DNA of 64,000 nt from Streptomyces sp. NBC_01276. Its GTDB lineage: Bacteria; Actinomycetota; Actinomycetes; Streptomycetales; Streptomycetaceae. Shown piece after piece: positions 42,175 to 50,409 of the stretch. A program made the translations under genes and the position numbers. A model generated the notes under the pieces. The model saw nothing but the letters and a program-made list of their open reading frames with translations, ran no database searches and had not been told where the DNA came from. How positions within the stretch are numbered: position 1 is the first letter of the stretch; every line of letters starts with the position of its first letter. The stretch is from positions 4,949 through 68,948 of the forward strand of contig NZ_CP108445.1 of the NCBI RefSeq assembly GCF_041435355.1, written 5' to 3'.

Positions 42175-42719
42175 CACGCCGCCCTCCTTCCGGAGCCCGC
42201 CAGGAGCGAGTCCAAGCCCGACCCCGCCGCCGCCCGCCCCGACACAGCGGGCAGCCGTACGACGGCTCCGCCCGCTCCGGCCGACCCGCTCGCCCGGCTC
42301 GCCGCGCCCGAAGGGGCCGCGAGCAGCACCGAGCCGGGGGCAGTCTGGATGACGAACCTGCCGCGCAGGCGGGAGGACCGGCGCTCACGGGCGATCCGCC
42401 CACCGATCCGCCCCGCCGGATGCCGCAGCAGCAGCACCACCACACCGGCCACCGCCGTGAACGGGTTCTGACCGGCGATCTGCGCACCACGCACCGCCCA
42501 CACCGCCACCAGCCACAGCGCAACCGGCACCGGCCCGGCCCACGACCACCAGTCGTAGCCCTTGACCAGCGCGAACGCCCCACCACCGAGCACAACCAGC
42601 TGCGCGGGCGTGTACGGGCCGAACGGAACCATCCAGTCACCGAGCTTGCCCAGCACCCACGGGTGGCGACGCGCACCGGTGTAGACACGCGCGACCCGAG
42701 GACGCGCCGCCGCGCTCAC
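42174..42719 (-). CDS. TcpE-like conjugation membrane protein
   Basis: 181 aa from the GTG at 42719. RVYTGARRHPWVLGKLGDWM then VPFGPYTPAQLVVLGGGAFA and PVPVALWLVAVWAVRGAQIA is the short two-helix pattern of TcpE. A basic Gly/Ala-rich cytoplasmic tail follows. In the ICE/Tn916 and pCW3 systems the TcpE homologue helps place the ATPases in the membrane, and this gene directly precedes the VirB4-like gene as in those systems. Confidence 0.75.
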   Translation of the reverse strand: MSAAARPRVARVYTGARRHPWVLGKLGDWMVPFGPYTPAQLVVLGGGAFALVKGYDWWSWAGPVPVALWLVAVWAVRGAQIAGQNPFTAVAGVVVLLLRHPAGRIGGRIARERRSSRLRGRFVIQTAPGSVLLAAPSGAASRASGSAGAGGAVVRLPAVSGRAAAGSGLDSLLAGSGRRAA

Positions 42720-43012
42720 AGGACCTGCCCGTCCGTCGGAGCCTGCGGGTTGAGGGGAGCGGACCCGGTCGAGGGGCTCTTGATCTTCTCGGAGAAGAGC
42801 CCGGCCAGGGTGTCGCGGGCGTTGTAGATGCCCAGCGCGAGCGCCATGGCCAGCAGCGCTCCGATGCCGGCCTTGAGGGAGAACTGGCGGCAGATGACCA
42901 CCAGGACGATCACCACGAGAGCGACCTTGAGGCCGCGGTCGGCCCACTTGCCCAGCATGTCGAAGACGCCGTTGCCGAGGTCGTCAAGCTGACTCGCGAG
43001 AAACATGCTCAT
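42716..43012 (-). CDS. Small membrane protein of the conjugation operon
   Basis: 98 aa, ATG at 43012 overlapping the TcpC-like stop, with AGGAGG upstream. Two helices (LKVALVVIVLVVICRQFSLK, AGIGALLAMALALGIYNARD). The position between TcpC- and TcpE-like genes matches small VirB2/VirB3- or TcpD-like subunits; sequence alone does not decide which. Confidence 0.72.
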   Translation of the reverse strand: MSMFLASQLDDLGNGVFDMLGKWADRGLKVALVVIVLVVICRQFSLKAGIGALLAMALALGIYNARDTLAGLFSEKIKSPSTGSAPLNPQAPTDGQVL

Positions 43013-44094
43013 CGGGTACCTCCTGAGGTGGCGGTGGACGGGGCGGTGGGGGATGCGGCGCCTGCCGACGCCGGGGCGGGCGATCCGGTATCCAGGGCGC
43101 TGACCTCCCAGCGGCCAGCGCGGGCCGTCACAGCCAGGCGGTACTCCAGCGGCCACCGTGTACCGGCCGCGTCCGATCCTTCGACGCGCACGCGGACGCG
43201 CGCCCGGCTCCCGTCGCCCGGTACGGCCGTCCCGGCCGCGGCCTCCGTGTCAGCCGCGACGTCCTTGACCTCGACCCGCGTGTAGACGGCTGCCGTCGGC
43301 GCAGACAGGCGCACCCCGGGCGACAGGTACCGTTCCACGCCCGCACCCTGCCCGCCGGGACCGGCGAGGTAGGTCCGCAGGAACTCGGTCAGCGAGACAG
43401 CCAGGGGGCCCGTAGAAGGGACGGCGCGGCCGAAGACGGACGGGCTGCTCTGGGCCGCCTCAGGGGCGGCAACCTCAGCGGGCGAACCGGTGACGACCAA
43501 CGGCCCGCCGTCCTGGCCTCCAGTGCCGTTGACGGCGAAGTACCGCGCTGCGGGCTGCACGACCGCCTGGTCCGAGCCGCCACCCGGCGACGGCGCGCGC
43601 CGCTCGTCGGTGACGGCGGCGACGGTCACCGTCCAGCCACCGCCTCCCGGCATGACGACCGTACGCAGCGGAGTTACCCGCACCGCCGCCGGGCTGCCGG
43701 CGTCACGGGAACGGGACGGGAGTTCGGCCTGGGGCGCCATCCTCCGCACCTCCGCCGCCACCGGGCCGTCGGGGGCGGCGGCGTCGGCGCGCAGCCACAG
43801 CTCCACGAAGTGGGCGGCCGTCCCCGAGGGGTCAGCCTGTACACGGCTGCTGCTCGGTGCCGGGGCCGGAGCCGCCTGGGCAGCACTTCCGGCCGGGGCT
43901 GCCAGAGCGACGGCCAGCGCCAGGGGGCCGGCCGCAAGCGCAGTCCAGACCCCCATCCGGGCCAGCCGCGGCCCGTATGAGACGGGGCCGCCGACGGGGA
44001 CGGTCTCCGGCCGCGAAGCCCGCAACTGCTGCGAGACCGCGCCCTGGCGGGCGGGCCGCTCCCGTCCAGGCGGGAGAGTACGACGACGGGTCAT
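43009..44094 (-). CDS. TcpC-like (VirB8-type) conjugation protein
   Basis: 361 aa from the ATG at 44094; the longer frame has no ribosome site. A basic cytoplasmic tail, one helix (GVWTALAAGPLALAVALAAP), then two exported alpha/beta modules: about 110-240 (AAHFVELWLRADAAAPDGPV) and 245-340 (LTEFLRTYLAGPGGQGAGVE, RWPLEYRLAVTARAGRWEVS). Two NTF2-like modules after one helix is the TcpC layout. First gene of the conjugation half, 50 bp downstream of a GGTGAG element. Confidence 0.82.
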   Translation of the reverse strand: MTRRRTLPPGRERPARQGAVSQQLRASRPETVPVGGPVSYGPRLARMGVWTALAAGPLALAVALAAPAGSAAQAAPAPAPSSSRVQADPSGTAAHFVELWLRADAAAPDGPVAAEVRRMAPQAELPSRSRDAGSPAAVRVTPLRTVVMPGGGGWTVTVAAVTDERRAPSPGGGSDQAVVQPAARYFAVNGTGGQDGGPLVVTGSPAEVAAPEAAQSSPSVFGRAVPSTGPLAVSLTEFLRTYLAGPGGQGAGVERYLSPGVRLSAPTAAVYTRVEVKDVAADTEAAAGTAVPGDGSRARVRVRVEGSDAAGTRWPLEYRLAVTARAGRWEVSALDTGSPAPASAGAASPTAPSTATSGGTR

Positions 44095-44144
44095 GGGGGC
44101 GCCTTCCGAGGTGGGGATGCTTGCTCCCACACAACGGCGCCCTC

Positions 44145-44308
44145 TTCACCGCTTCGCTCACCACAGCAACCCCCGCTCCGTCACGGCTGGACCACAGCCG
44201 TCGTGGTGAGTCCCCGGTGACTCACCACCACCTCCCCACCGCAGGTCACAGCCTCAAAGACGCCGAACTCACCGGCTTCGTGAAAACTCACCACCCACGA
44301 ACTCACCG
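44145..44308. promoter_or_regulatory. GGTGAG/CTCACC site cluster in the divergent promoter
   Basis: TTCACCGCTTCGCTCACC lies at 44145-44162. An inverted GGTGAGT...ACTCACC pair lies at 44205-44226. CTCACC recurs at 44268, 44287 (within ACTCACC) and 44303. These six half-sites lie between the conjugation operon start (44094, minus) and the secreted-protein gene (44409, plus). Confidence 0.65.
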
Positions 44309-44408
44309 CATCTCGAACATCCACCGTCGACGGTTCTTCGTGTCCCTCGTGCGGAGTGCCTTCCGGCCGGGCCCGTGCCGTCCGGCCTCTGTCCGGCCTT
44401 GACTGGGC

Positions 44409-44939
44409 ATGAACACCACGCACACCCTGCTGGCCGTCGCAGCCGCCCTCGCTGTTGCCGCGCCCCCGGCTGCTGCATCCCCGGCCACCGCCGCGCTCAG
44501 CTACCGCTGTTCGACGAGCACACAGACGATCGACGACGCCGGATACAGCGGCCCTGCCCCCGACAACTGGGACATCCGGATCCAGGTGTGCGCGGCGCGC
44601 TCCGGAACCACCGTCTACGCCTACGCCGACATCAGCTGGGACGGGCCCGCCTTCTACGCCAGCAACGACGCGGTGATCTTCGACGGGGCCAAAATCCGGC
44701 TGCAGATCATGCAGTCCCGCCAGGGCACTGACCCCGTTGTCGCCGAGCGCGACGTCGAGATCAAAGACCGGCTGGAGAAGGCGTCGTCCAGCGGCGACCG
44801 CGACGGGCGCTACCGCACCCCGACGATCAGCCACCGCGCCGGGACCGGCGCGTACGGGAACACGGTTCTATACCTCGACTGGCACAAAGACGGCCGGGGA
44901 TACCAGGGCCACGATTTCAAGGGCTCACCGACCGTGTGA
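44409..44939 (+). CDS. Secreted hypothetical protein
   Basis: 176 aa. Signal peptide MNTTHTLLAVAAALAVAAPP ending at AAASPATA, then a beta-rich domain of about 150 residues. Segments are YRCSTSTQTIDDAGYSG, WDIRIQVCAARSGTTVYAYA, IRLQIMQSRQGTDPVVAERD and GAYGNTVLYLDWHKDGRGYQ. One Cys pair probably forms a disulphide. It is divergent from the conjugation operon and shares its operator-rich promoter region, so a role at the donor or recipient surface is possible. Confidence 0.72.
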   Translation: MNTTHTLLAVAAALAVAAPPAAASPATAALSYRCSTSTQTIDDAGYSGPAPDNWDIRIQVCAARSGTTVYAYADISWDGPAFYASNDAVIFDGAKIRLQIMQSRQGTDPVVAERDVEIKDRLEKASSSGDRDGRYRTPTISHRAGTGAYGNTVLYLDWHKDGRGYQGHDFKGSPTV

Positions 44940-45240
44940 CCATCCAGGGGGCCGACGAGGAACCAGTGCGTGCGGCTGACACAGTGAGAGGCCCCCGACT
45001 GCTGGCGGTGAAGCAGCACGAGGGTATAGAGCGCGAGGCGGCTACTCGGCGAAGGCCCGCGAGGCGGCCTCAGCCTGATTCCCAAGGTGGGCGCCAGGGT
45101 CACCTCTGGCGCAGGCGCCGATGACGGCCAGGGCCTGCGCGACTCCAGCCCCGGCATGCCAGCGCGAGTCCGGGAGAGCGGACCTCCCCACCGTCAACGC
45201 GGACAGAGCTGGCCGCTCGTTCTGGTGACAGCCCTCGTGA
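44940..45240. other. Intergenic stretch, no supported gene
   Basis: A minus-strand frame ending at 45042 (tail HAGAGVAQALAVIGACARGD then LGNQAEAASRAFAE) looks protein-like. It has no credible start, however, and overlaps the 45241-45819 gene in another frame, so it may be a remnant. No hairpin terminator was obvious. Confidence 0.35.
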
Positions 45241-45819
45241 TCACCCTGCTGCTGCGGCCGGTGGCCGGGACACTCGCGCCGTGGCCGACGCGAAACCCAG
45301 CGCATCGGACGGTTCCGGCACCGCTCCTGACCGCGGTAGCTCCCGCCCCTCGATGGGACCAACGGCGTCGGCGGCCGGCCGGGTGAGATTCTCCGCCGCG
45401 CGCTGGCTCCTCGCCCCCAGGACTACGTGGCAGGCTCGCAACCTGGCGGCCCGCTTCGGGCCGGGCATGGATGCCCGTACGGCCTGGACGATGGCCCGGC
45501 TCCGCCGCCACTCGGCGGCCTCGATCTCCGCCTGTTGAACCCAAGGAGGGTTGTCGGGGTGGGACCGCTCGATCAGCTGCTGGAACTCCACCTCGCGCCG
45601 GCGGGAGCGTTCGCGCTCGGCACCTCGGGGGCATCGGATCGTGACCTCTCCGGACGTGATGGGAAGGGTGGAGGCGGTGCTGGCGAGCGCCTGGAGCCGG
45701 TCGAAGTCCTCGTCGGTCAGCAGGCCGCCGTCGGCGCGGGCGTAGTCGATGACAATCGGAGGCTTGGGCTGCGGGAACAGTGCTCCCTGGTCGGGGTGGA
45801 CCTGTACGGGCTCGTTCAT
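45241..45819 (-). CDS. Hypothetical protein
   Basis: 192 aa; ATG at 45819 with AAGGAG ten bases upstream. It begins MNEPVQVHPDQGALFPQPKP, then has a charged helical centre (GAERERSRRREVEFQQLIER, QQAEIEAAEWRRSRAIVQAV) and a Pro/Ala-rich end. No family or catalytic motif seen; probably soluble. Confidence 0.65.
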   Translation of the reverse strand: MNEPVQVHPDQGALFPQPKPPIVIDYARADGGLLTDEDFDRLQALASTASTLPITSGEVTIRCPRGAERERSRRREVEFQQLIERSHPDNPPWVQQAEIEAAEWRRSRAIVQAVRASMPGPKRAARLRACHVVLGARSQRAAENLTRPAADAVGPIEGRELPRSGAVPEPSDALGFASATARVSRPPAAAAG

Positions 45820-45906
45820 CGGACGGGCTCCTTGCTGGTCAGGTCCTGTGGGGTGCAGCCACGCAGCATTCTCGCCCTGCGCCCAAGACCAGTCAGAGAG
45901 GTGGAC

Positions 45907-46419
45907 CTACGCTGCTGCCTTCATCATCACCGCGTATACCGGGGAATCCGCGAAGGGCTGGTTCTCCCCGATCTTCCGGTAGCCCCAGCCTTCGTACATC
46001 GCCTGAAGGCGGGGCCGTTTGGTGTCCACTGTGAGGACCGCCCACGTCTCGGGGCGGCCGCTGAGAAGAGCGTCGTGCAGGCGCGGACCCAGTCCGGTTT
46101 TCCGCCATTTCGGGCGCACCATCAGCTCTGAGACGGAGAAGGTGGACGACTCCTGCGGCGTTGTCTCAAGGTGTCCTTGCCACCACTCCCGCCCTGGGGT
46201 GGCCGGGGCGCCGTAGGAGAACCCGACGGGCACGTCTTGTTCCCAGGCGATGACGCAGGAGAAGCCGGGGTTGGCGCCCCAGTGGTCGACGAACCAGGGG
46301 AAGCGCTGTACGAACTCCTCGTGCCGGCGATCGGCGTACGCGTCCTCGTGTACGTCAAGGAGGGTCTGGCGGATGTCGCCGAGGTCGGTGTGGCCGTAGT
46401 GCTTTATCTCGGTGGTCAC
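45907..46419 (-). CDS. GNAT-family acetyltransferase
   Basis: 170 aa from the GTG at 46419, which overlaps the regulator stop and has GGAG before it; an ATG four codons upstream is an alternative. Strand-helix order follows GNAT: CVIAWEQDVPVGFSYGAPAT, then FSVSELMVRPKWRKTGLGPR (acetyl-CoA loop with R-x-x-G-L-G), LHDALLSGRPETWAVLTVDT, and MYEGWGYRKIGENQPF near the end. Substrate unknown. Coupled to a TPR regulator next to the RiPP-like operon, but on the opposite strand. Confidence 0.85.
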   Translation of the reverse strand: MTTEIKHYGHTDLGDIRQTLLDVHEDAYADRRHEEFVQRFPWFVDHWGANPGFSCVIAWEQDVPVGFSYGAPATPGREWWQGHLETTPQESSTFSVSELMVRPKWRKTGLGPRLHDALLSGRPETWAVLTVDTKRPRLQAMYEGWGYRKIGENQPFADSPVYAVMMKAAA

Positions 46420-47669
46420 GAGGCGCTCCATTGGGTGCGGTATTGGTCTGCCCACTCCCGGGCCGCCTGGGCGGAGGGGGCGGTGGTGAACAGCGTGCGG
46501 TGGAAGTCGCCGAGCATCGTGCGCAGGCGCCCGGGCAGCGGGTCGCCGGCCATCAGCTCGAAGGCGTGGCCGGTCGTGGCGCATGCCTGCTCGACCTCGC
46601 CCTGGTGGAGTTGAGCGGAGGCGAGGCGGACCGTGGTCATCGACCGGTTTCGCCGCAGTCTCACGGACAGGGAGGCGAGTGCCTGGTGCGATGCTGCTTC
46701 GGCGTGTGCAGGCTCGCCAAGGAGTTCACGGACGATCGCGGTGAGTGCCGCGAGTTCGGCTGGTCCGTAGAAGCTGATCCATGACGGGCTCTGGGTGGTG
46801 GGGTCTGCTTTCGCGAGGGCGGCTTCCGCGTGCCCAAGGGAACGCAGCGCGGGCTGTCTGTCCCCGCATGAGGCGTGCCCGATCGCGGTCCGGGCGTGCG
46901 CGAGAGAGGAGAACAGGGGGTTGCGGCGGGCGGCAGTGGTGGCCTGCGCGGCTTGAGAGGCGGCGATGCCCTCGCCGTACTCGTGGCGCTGATGCGCGAG
47001 CATCGCGGTGGAATTCCAGACCCGCAGCTGCGCCGTGGAGTCCTGCGCCATGCCCGCCATGCGCAGAGCCTCACTCAGGTGGACACGGGCCCGGTCCAGT
47101 TGCCGGGCGTCGATGCAGGACCACGCCGCCGATGCCGTGTAGTGGGCGGCCACCGACAGAAGCCGCTGCCGTACGGTCTGTGAAACGGCGTTGCGCTGCA
47201 GCCCGATGGCCTCTGCTGCCCCGGCGAGCGCGGCTCTCTCCAGCGCGGCATGCCCTCCCCGGGACTGGTCGAGGGCAGTCAGGGTTGCCATCCCCTCACG
47301 GAGCCGGACCACATCCGAGGTGCCCACCGACCGGCGGCCCGCGACCTTCGAGACGGAGCCGATGACCACGCCAGTGGTGGCGGTGCAGAAGGAGCGGCGG
47401 AGCACAGATTCCTCCGGTGGTGCGGCAGCAGCGGTCGAGGCGAAACCTAAGTCGCCGATCGGGCATCCGAACACCCGCTCCAGGGCGACCCTGGTACGCC
47501 CGATCGGGCGCCGGGTGGCGCCGCTGACCAGGTTCCTCACAGTGCGGGCCGAGACATCCCCCAGGCGGCCGGTGATCTCCAGCAGAGCGGCGTTCATCTG
47601 AGCTGCCAGTTCCTCCTGGGTGAGGCCCCGCTCAGCCATCCGCGCCCGTAAGGCGGCGTTCTCCGTCAT
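46416..47669 (-). CDS. XRE regulator with TPR-like sensor domain
   Basis: 417 aa from the ATG at 47669. The N-terminus (MAERGLTQEELAAQMNAALL, DVSARTVRNLVSGATRRPIG) is a helix-turn-helix of the Streptomyces type; the remaining 300 residues form repeated helix pairs (ALERAALAGAAEAIGLQRNA, ARVHLSEALRMAGMAQDSTA, GPAELAALTAIVRELLGEPA) like TPRs. Such regulators often control neighbouring natural-product operons. Divergent from 47944, about 1.3 kb from the precursor-peptide gene. Weak ribosome site, possibly leaderless. Confidence 0.82.
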   Translation of the reverse strand: MTENAALRARMAERGLTQEELAAQMNAALLEITGRLGDVSARTVRNLVSGATRRPIGRTRVALERVFGCPIGDLGFASTAAAAPPEESVLRRSFCTATTGVVIGSVSKVAGRRSVGTSDVVRLREGMATLTALDQSRGGHAALERAALAGAAEAIGLQRNAVSQTVRQRLLSVAAHYTASAAWSCIDARQLDRARVHLSEALRMAGMAQDSTAQLRVWNSTAMLAHQRHEYGEGIAASQAAQATTAARRNPLFSSLAHARTAIGHASCGDRQPALRSLGHAEAALAKADPTTQSPSWISFYGPAELAALTAIVRELLGEPAHAEAASHQALASLSVRLRRNRSMTTVRLASAQLHQGEVEQACATTGHAFELMAGDPLPGRLRTMLGDFHRTLFTTAPSAQAAREWADQYRTQWSAS

Positions 47670-47943
47670 GGCACAGAACGTAGCGAGCAAGTCACCCGCA
47701 GACGAGAGGGCCAGGTATTGCGACCGTAAAGTCTTCCGGTCGCATGCGCCCACCGCGCCCGCCACTCTTCCTGTCACCAGCGGCTTTGGCGCCGTTGACT
47801 GGTCATCGTGCCGCCCGGGGCCGAGTTGGTCGACCCCCTACCCCCGGGCGGCAGCACCTCTCGCATCACCGCGGCGCCGGACGCGCCGCGCGGTGACTGC
47901 CTGCGTGGATCTGGGACACGAACGTCACCTTCGGGAGGCCCTC

Positions 47944-48363
47944 ATGCCGGACACCTTCGCCGCCTTCAGCGCCCTCATCCCGCCCGGGGCGGGGGCGGCA
48001 CCGGTCGGCTCGGTAGCGGTGTACGCCGTCGTCCCGTCCGAGGCCGACTGCGCACAGGTACTGGACGGACTGCGGTCCTACGCCGCTGGACGCGGCTGGC
48101 ACGTTCCGGCCGGCTGCGCGGCGACGGATGTCGGCCCGCTCGGCGCGGGCCTGAACCGGTCGGGGTGGCGGCGGGTGCGGCGCGCGGTCCAGGCCCAGGC
48201 GGTCACCGGGCTCGTCGTGCCCTGCTTCGCACACATCGGCTACCGGTGGGCGGACTGGGACCGCGAGCGGACGTGGCTGCTGCGGCGCGGGCTCTTCGTC
48301 ATGGCCACCGATCCCACCGAACTGCACGTCGGGATCTCCCCGGAGGAAGTGATCCGCCCGTGA
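47944..48363 (+). CDS. Resolvase-N-like small protein
   Basis: 139 aa; ATG at 47944 behind GGGAGG. The sequence GSVAVYAVVPSEADCAQVLD, GLRSYAAGRGWHVPAG, ATDVGPLGAGLNRSGWRRVR, TGLVVPCFAHIGY follows the strand-helix order of a serine-recombinase N-terminal domain. The catalytic Ser region is not conserved and no DNA-binding tail follows. It may be a derived regulator. Coupled by a GTG overlap to the next gene and divergent from the TPR regulator. Confidence 0.65.
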   Translation: MPDTFAAFSALIPPGAGAAPVGSVAVYAVVPSEADCAQVLDGLRSYAAGRGWHVPAGCAATDVGPLGAGLNRSGWRRVRRAVQAQAVTGLVVPCFAHIGYRWADWDRERTWLLRRGLFVMATDPTELHVGISPEEVIRP

Positions 48364-48815
48364 GCGGCTACCACGGCGTCGTGCACGATCCGGAGGGGCG
48401 ACTCGGGCACGAGCTGCCACTCGACCGAGAGCCGCACCTGCGACTGGCCGCTTCGGCCCTGTCCTGGACTGCGCAGTCGGTGCCGCCGGCGGCAGACACC
48501 GCTCTCACCGTGCTGGAGCTGACCGGGCATGCGCGGTTGCTGCGCGACGAACTCGCCGACCAGGTCGAGCGGCTGCCGGCTGACTGCGAGCTTCGCCAGC
48601 CGCTCGCCCACACCTTGGATGAGGCACAGCGCCGGCTGACGCCCGCGGCGACATCCCCGTGCGGTGATCTCACCCACGCACACAACCGCGCCCGCCTCGT
48701 CCAGAACCTCTACACCGCGCTGGACCGGCTGGAGGCAGAGCACCCCGTACGCGGCTCGTGCCCTCACCCGCGGCCCGGCACACGAGCCCACGAGGACCGC
48801 CCCCTCGGCGGCTGA
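48360..48815 (+). CDS. Hypothetical helical protein upstream of the RiPP-like operon
   Basis: 151 aa from a GTG overlapping the previous stop. It begins VSGYHGVVHDPEGRLGHELP and is helical in the centre (ALTVLELTGHARLLRDELAD, HTLDEAQRRLTPAATSPCGD, LVQNLYTALDRLEAEHP). No family recognised. It precedes the precursor peptide by 126 bp, so it may share its promoter region or regulate it. Confidence 0.6.
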   Translation: MSGYHGVVHDPEGRLGHELPLDREPHLRLAASALSWTAQSVPPAADTALTVLELTGHARLLRDELADQVERLPADCELRQPLAHTLDEAQRRLTPAATSPCGDLTHAHNRARLVQNLYTALDRLEAEHPVRGSCPHPRPGTRAHEDRPLGG

Positions 48816-48941
48816 CCCCCTCAGCTCCCGCCCCGGCCAGGGACGGGCAAGCGGGCCGCCGGAGAGAACCCGTGCGGCCCGAGACACCACCGGATGCGGG
48901 CAACAGACCCGCACCGCCGGCACCAGACGAAGGAGAACACC

Positions 48942-49055
48942 GTGGAACAGTCCAAGTCCAGCCTCGCCGCCGCCAGCACCTCGGCATCGGTGGAGGGCAC
49001 CGAGACCATCACCCAGCCCATCGTCGTCGCCGTCGACGTGGAGGACGAGGAGTAA
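48942..49055 (+). CDS. Candidate RiPP precursor peptide
   Basis: 37 aa; GTG at 48942 with AAGGAG six bases upstream, too short for ordinary ORF calling. It starts MEQSKSSLAAASTSASVEG, continues TETITQPIVVAV and ends DVEDEE. It is acidic and lacks Cys, so a lanthipeptide is excluded. It has a Ser/Thr/Ala-rich front and a hydrophobic ITQPIVVAV stretch. It is followed by a strong hairpin and a TfuA-YcaO pair, the enzymes that install thioamides in peptide backbones. The role as substrate is inferred from size, position and ribosome site. Confidence 0.7.
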   Translation: MEQSKSSLAAASTSASVEGTETITQPIVVAVDVEDEE

Positions 49056-49083
49056 TCCCCGCCCGCCCGTAGCCCCCTGACAT

Positions 49084-49134
49084 GGGCGCCCCTCCCGTTC
49101 CACACGCCCCTCGTGGGCCCAGGGAGGGGCGCCC
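49084..49134 (+). terminator. Attenuator hairpin between precursor and tfuA
   Basis: Perfect 13-bp stem GGGCGCCCCTCCC / GGGAGGGGCGCCC with a 25-base loop that itself can pair (CACG / CGTG). Such a partial terminator would give more precursor than enzyme transcript, as in many RiPP operons. Confidence 0.75.
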
Positions 49135-49158
49135 CTGGCACTTCACCGCGGAGGCGCA

Positions 49159-50409
49159 GTGATTCACCTCTACACCGGGCCGACGCTCTCGGCGTCCGAG
49201 CCCGCACTTGCAGCACCAGGCCTGCGGGTGCTGCCCCCGGCACGGCACGGCGACCTGTTCGACACCGCGATCGCCGCCGGCGACACCGTCGTACTCATCG
49301 ACGGGGCGTACCACCAGGCACCGGCACTCAGGCACAAGGAGATCCTGGCCGTGATGGGCCGGGGCGTCACGGTGCTGGGGGCGGCGAGCATCGGCGCGCT
49401 GCGGGCGGCCGAGCTGGCGCCGTACGGCATGGTCGGCGTCGGCAGCATCTACACCGCCTACGTCCGCGGGGACATCGACGGGGACGACGAGGTCGCGGTC
49501 GGGCAGGCCCCCGACGGAGCGTTCGCTGCGCTGACCTGGCCGCTGGTCAACCTCCGGTACGTCCTGGACCTGGCGGTCGCGGCCAGGGTCCTCGACGGCG
49601 TGCGGGCCGCCAAGTTGCTGGCGGCGCTGCGCGCGGTCTACTACCCGCAGCGCACCGGGGCCGCCGTGCGCGCCGTGTGCCGCCGCGAGGGCGAGGAGGA
49701 GTTCGCCCGGTGGCTGACCCGGCAGCGTAAGCAGGATCAGCACTTCGGCGACCTCAAGCGGGCCGACGCGCTCGCCGCCGTACGCGCCGCGCTCGCCGGC
49801 ACTGCTGCGCCGCAGGCGTCCACCGGGCTGCCGGTGGGGGAGACGGCGTACTTCCGGCGCTGGTCGAATGCCGCCGTGCGTGAACGCGTGGACGGCGTGG
49901 AGCTGTCCACCGAGGACCGCGTGGTCTACCAGCAGGTCTTCGACCCCGCCTTCGGTACGCGGTGGACCGCCTACCTCGAACACCTCTCCCGGCATCCCGC
50001 CGACGGAGAACCGGGGATGCCGCTCGCCGAACGCCTGGCCCGCGCAACGGGCGGTCACCTGAGCGCCCACCGGGTCTTCCACCCGGCGGTCGACCTGCGG
50101 GATCCGCAGACGGTGGCGCTGCTGCTGGCGGGCGAAGGCGCGGCAGACCGGCGCGCCGTCGCCCGGTATGCCGAGGTGCTCGCGCATGCCCGCCACAGCC
50201 GCCCCGGTTTCTGCGCGAACGCGGTCCACGACAGCCTGGCCCGCGACCTGCTGTTGCAGGTGTGGGGCTGCTCGGAGGAGGAGCTCGATGCACAGGCCTC
50301 CGCCCGCGGACTGGTCCGGGCGGCCGGCGCGGTGGAGGCGGCCAAGCAACTCGTGCCCGGGTTCCTGGACGAATCGAACAGAACGGAGGCGGCCCATGCC
50401 GGGCGTTGA
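49159..50409 (+). CDS. tfuA: TfuA-like thioamidation partner protein
   Basis: 416 aa; GTG at 49159 behind GGAGG. The TfuA core is clear at residues 40-125: TVVLIDGAYHQAPALRHKEI, VTVLGAASIGALRAAELAPY, GMVGVGSIYTAYVRGDIDGD, DEVAVGQAPDGA. The protein then extends for about 200 residues with no known domain (FRRWSNAAVRERVDGVELST, RYAEVLAHARHSRPGFCANA). In known pathways TfuA supplies sulfide for YcaO-catalysed backbone thioamide formation. It overlaps the YcaO gene by 14 bases. Confidence 0.9.
   Translation: MIHLYTGPTLSASEPALAAPGLRVLPPARHGDLFDTAIAAGDTVVLIDGAYHQAPALRHKEILAVMGRGVTVLGAASIGALRAAELAPYGMVGVGSIYTAYVRGDIDGDDEVAVGQAPDGAFAALTWPLVNLRYVLDLAVAARVLDGVRAAKLLAALRAVYYPQRTGAAVRAVCRREGEEEFARWLTRQRKQDQHFGDLKRADALAAVRAALAGTAAPQASTGLPVGETAYFRRWSNAAVRERVDGVELSTEDRVVYQQVFDPAFGTRWTAYLEHLSRHPADGEPGMPLAERLARATGGHLSAHRVFHPAVDLRDPQTVALLLAGEGAADRRAVARYAEVLAHARHSRPGFCANAVHDSLARDLLLQVWGCSEEELDAQASARGLVRAAGAVEAAKQLVPGFLDESNRTEAAHAGR

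Noticed and set aside
45087..45386. Plus-strand frame with one membrane helix
   Set aside because: Overlaps the 45241-45819 gene antisense and lacks a ribosome site.
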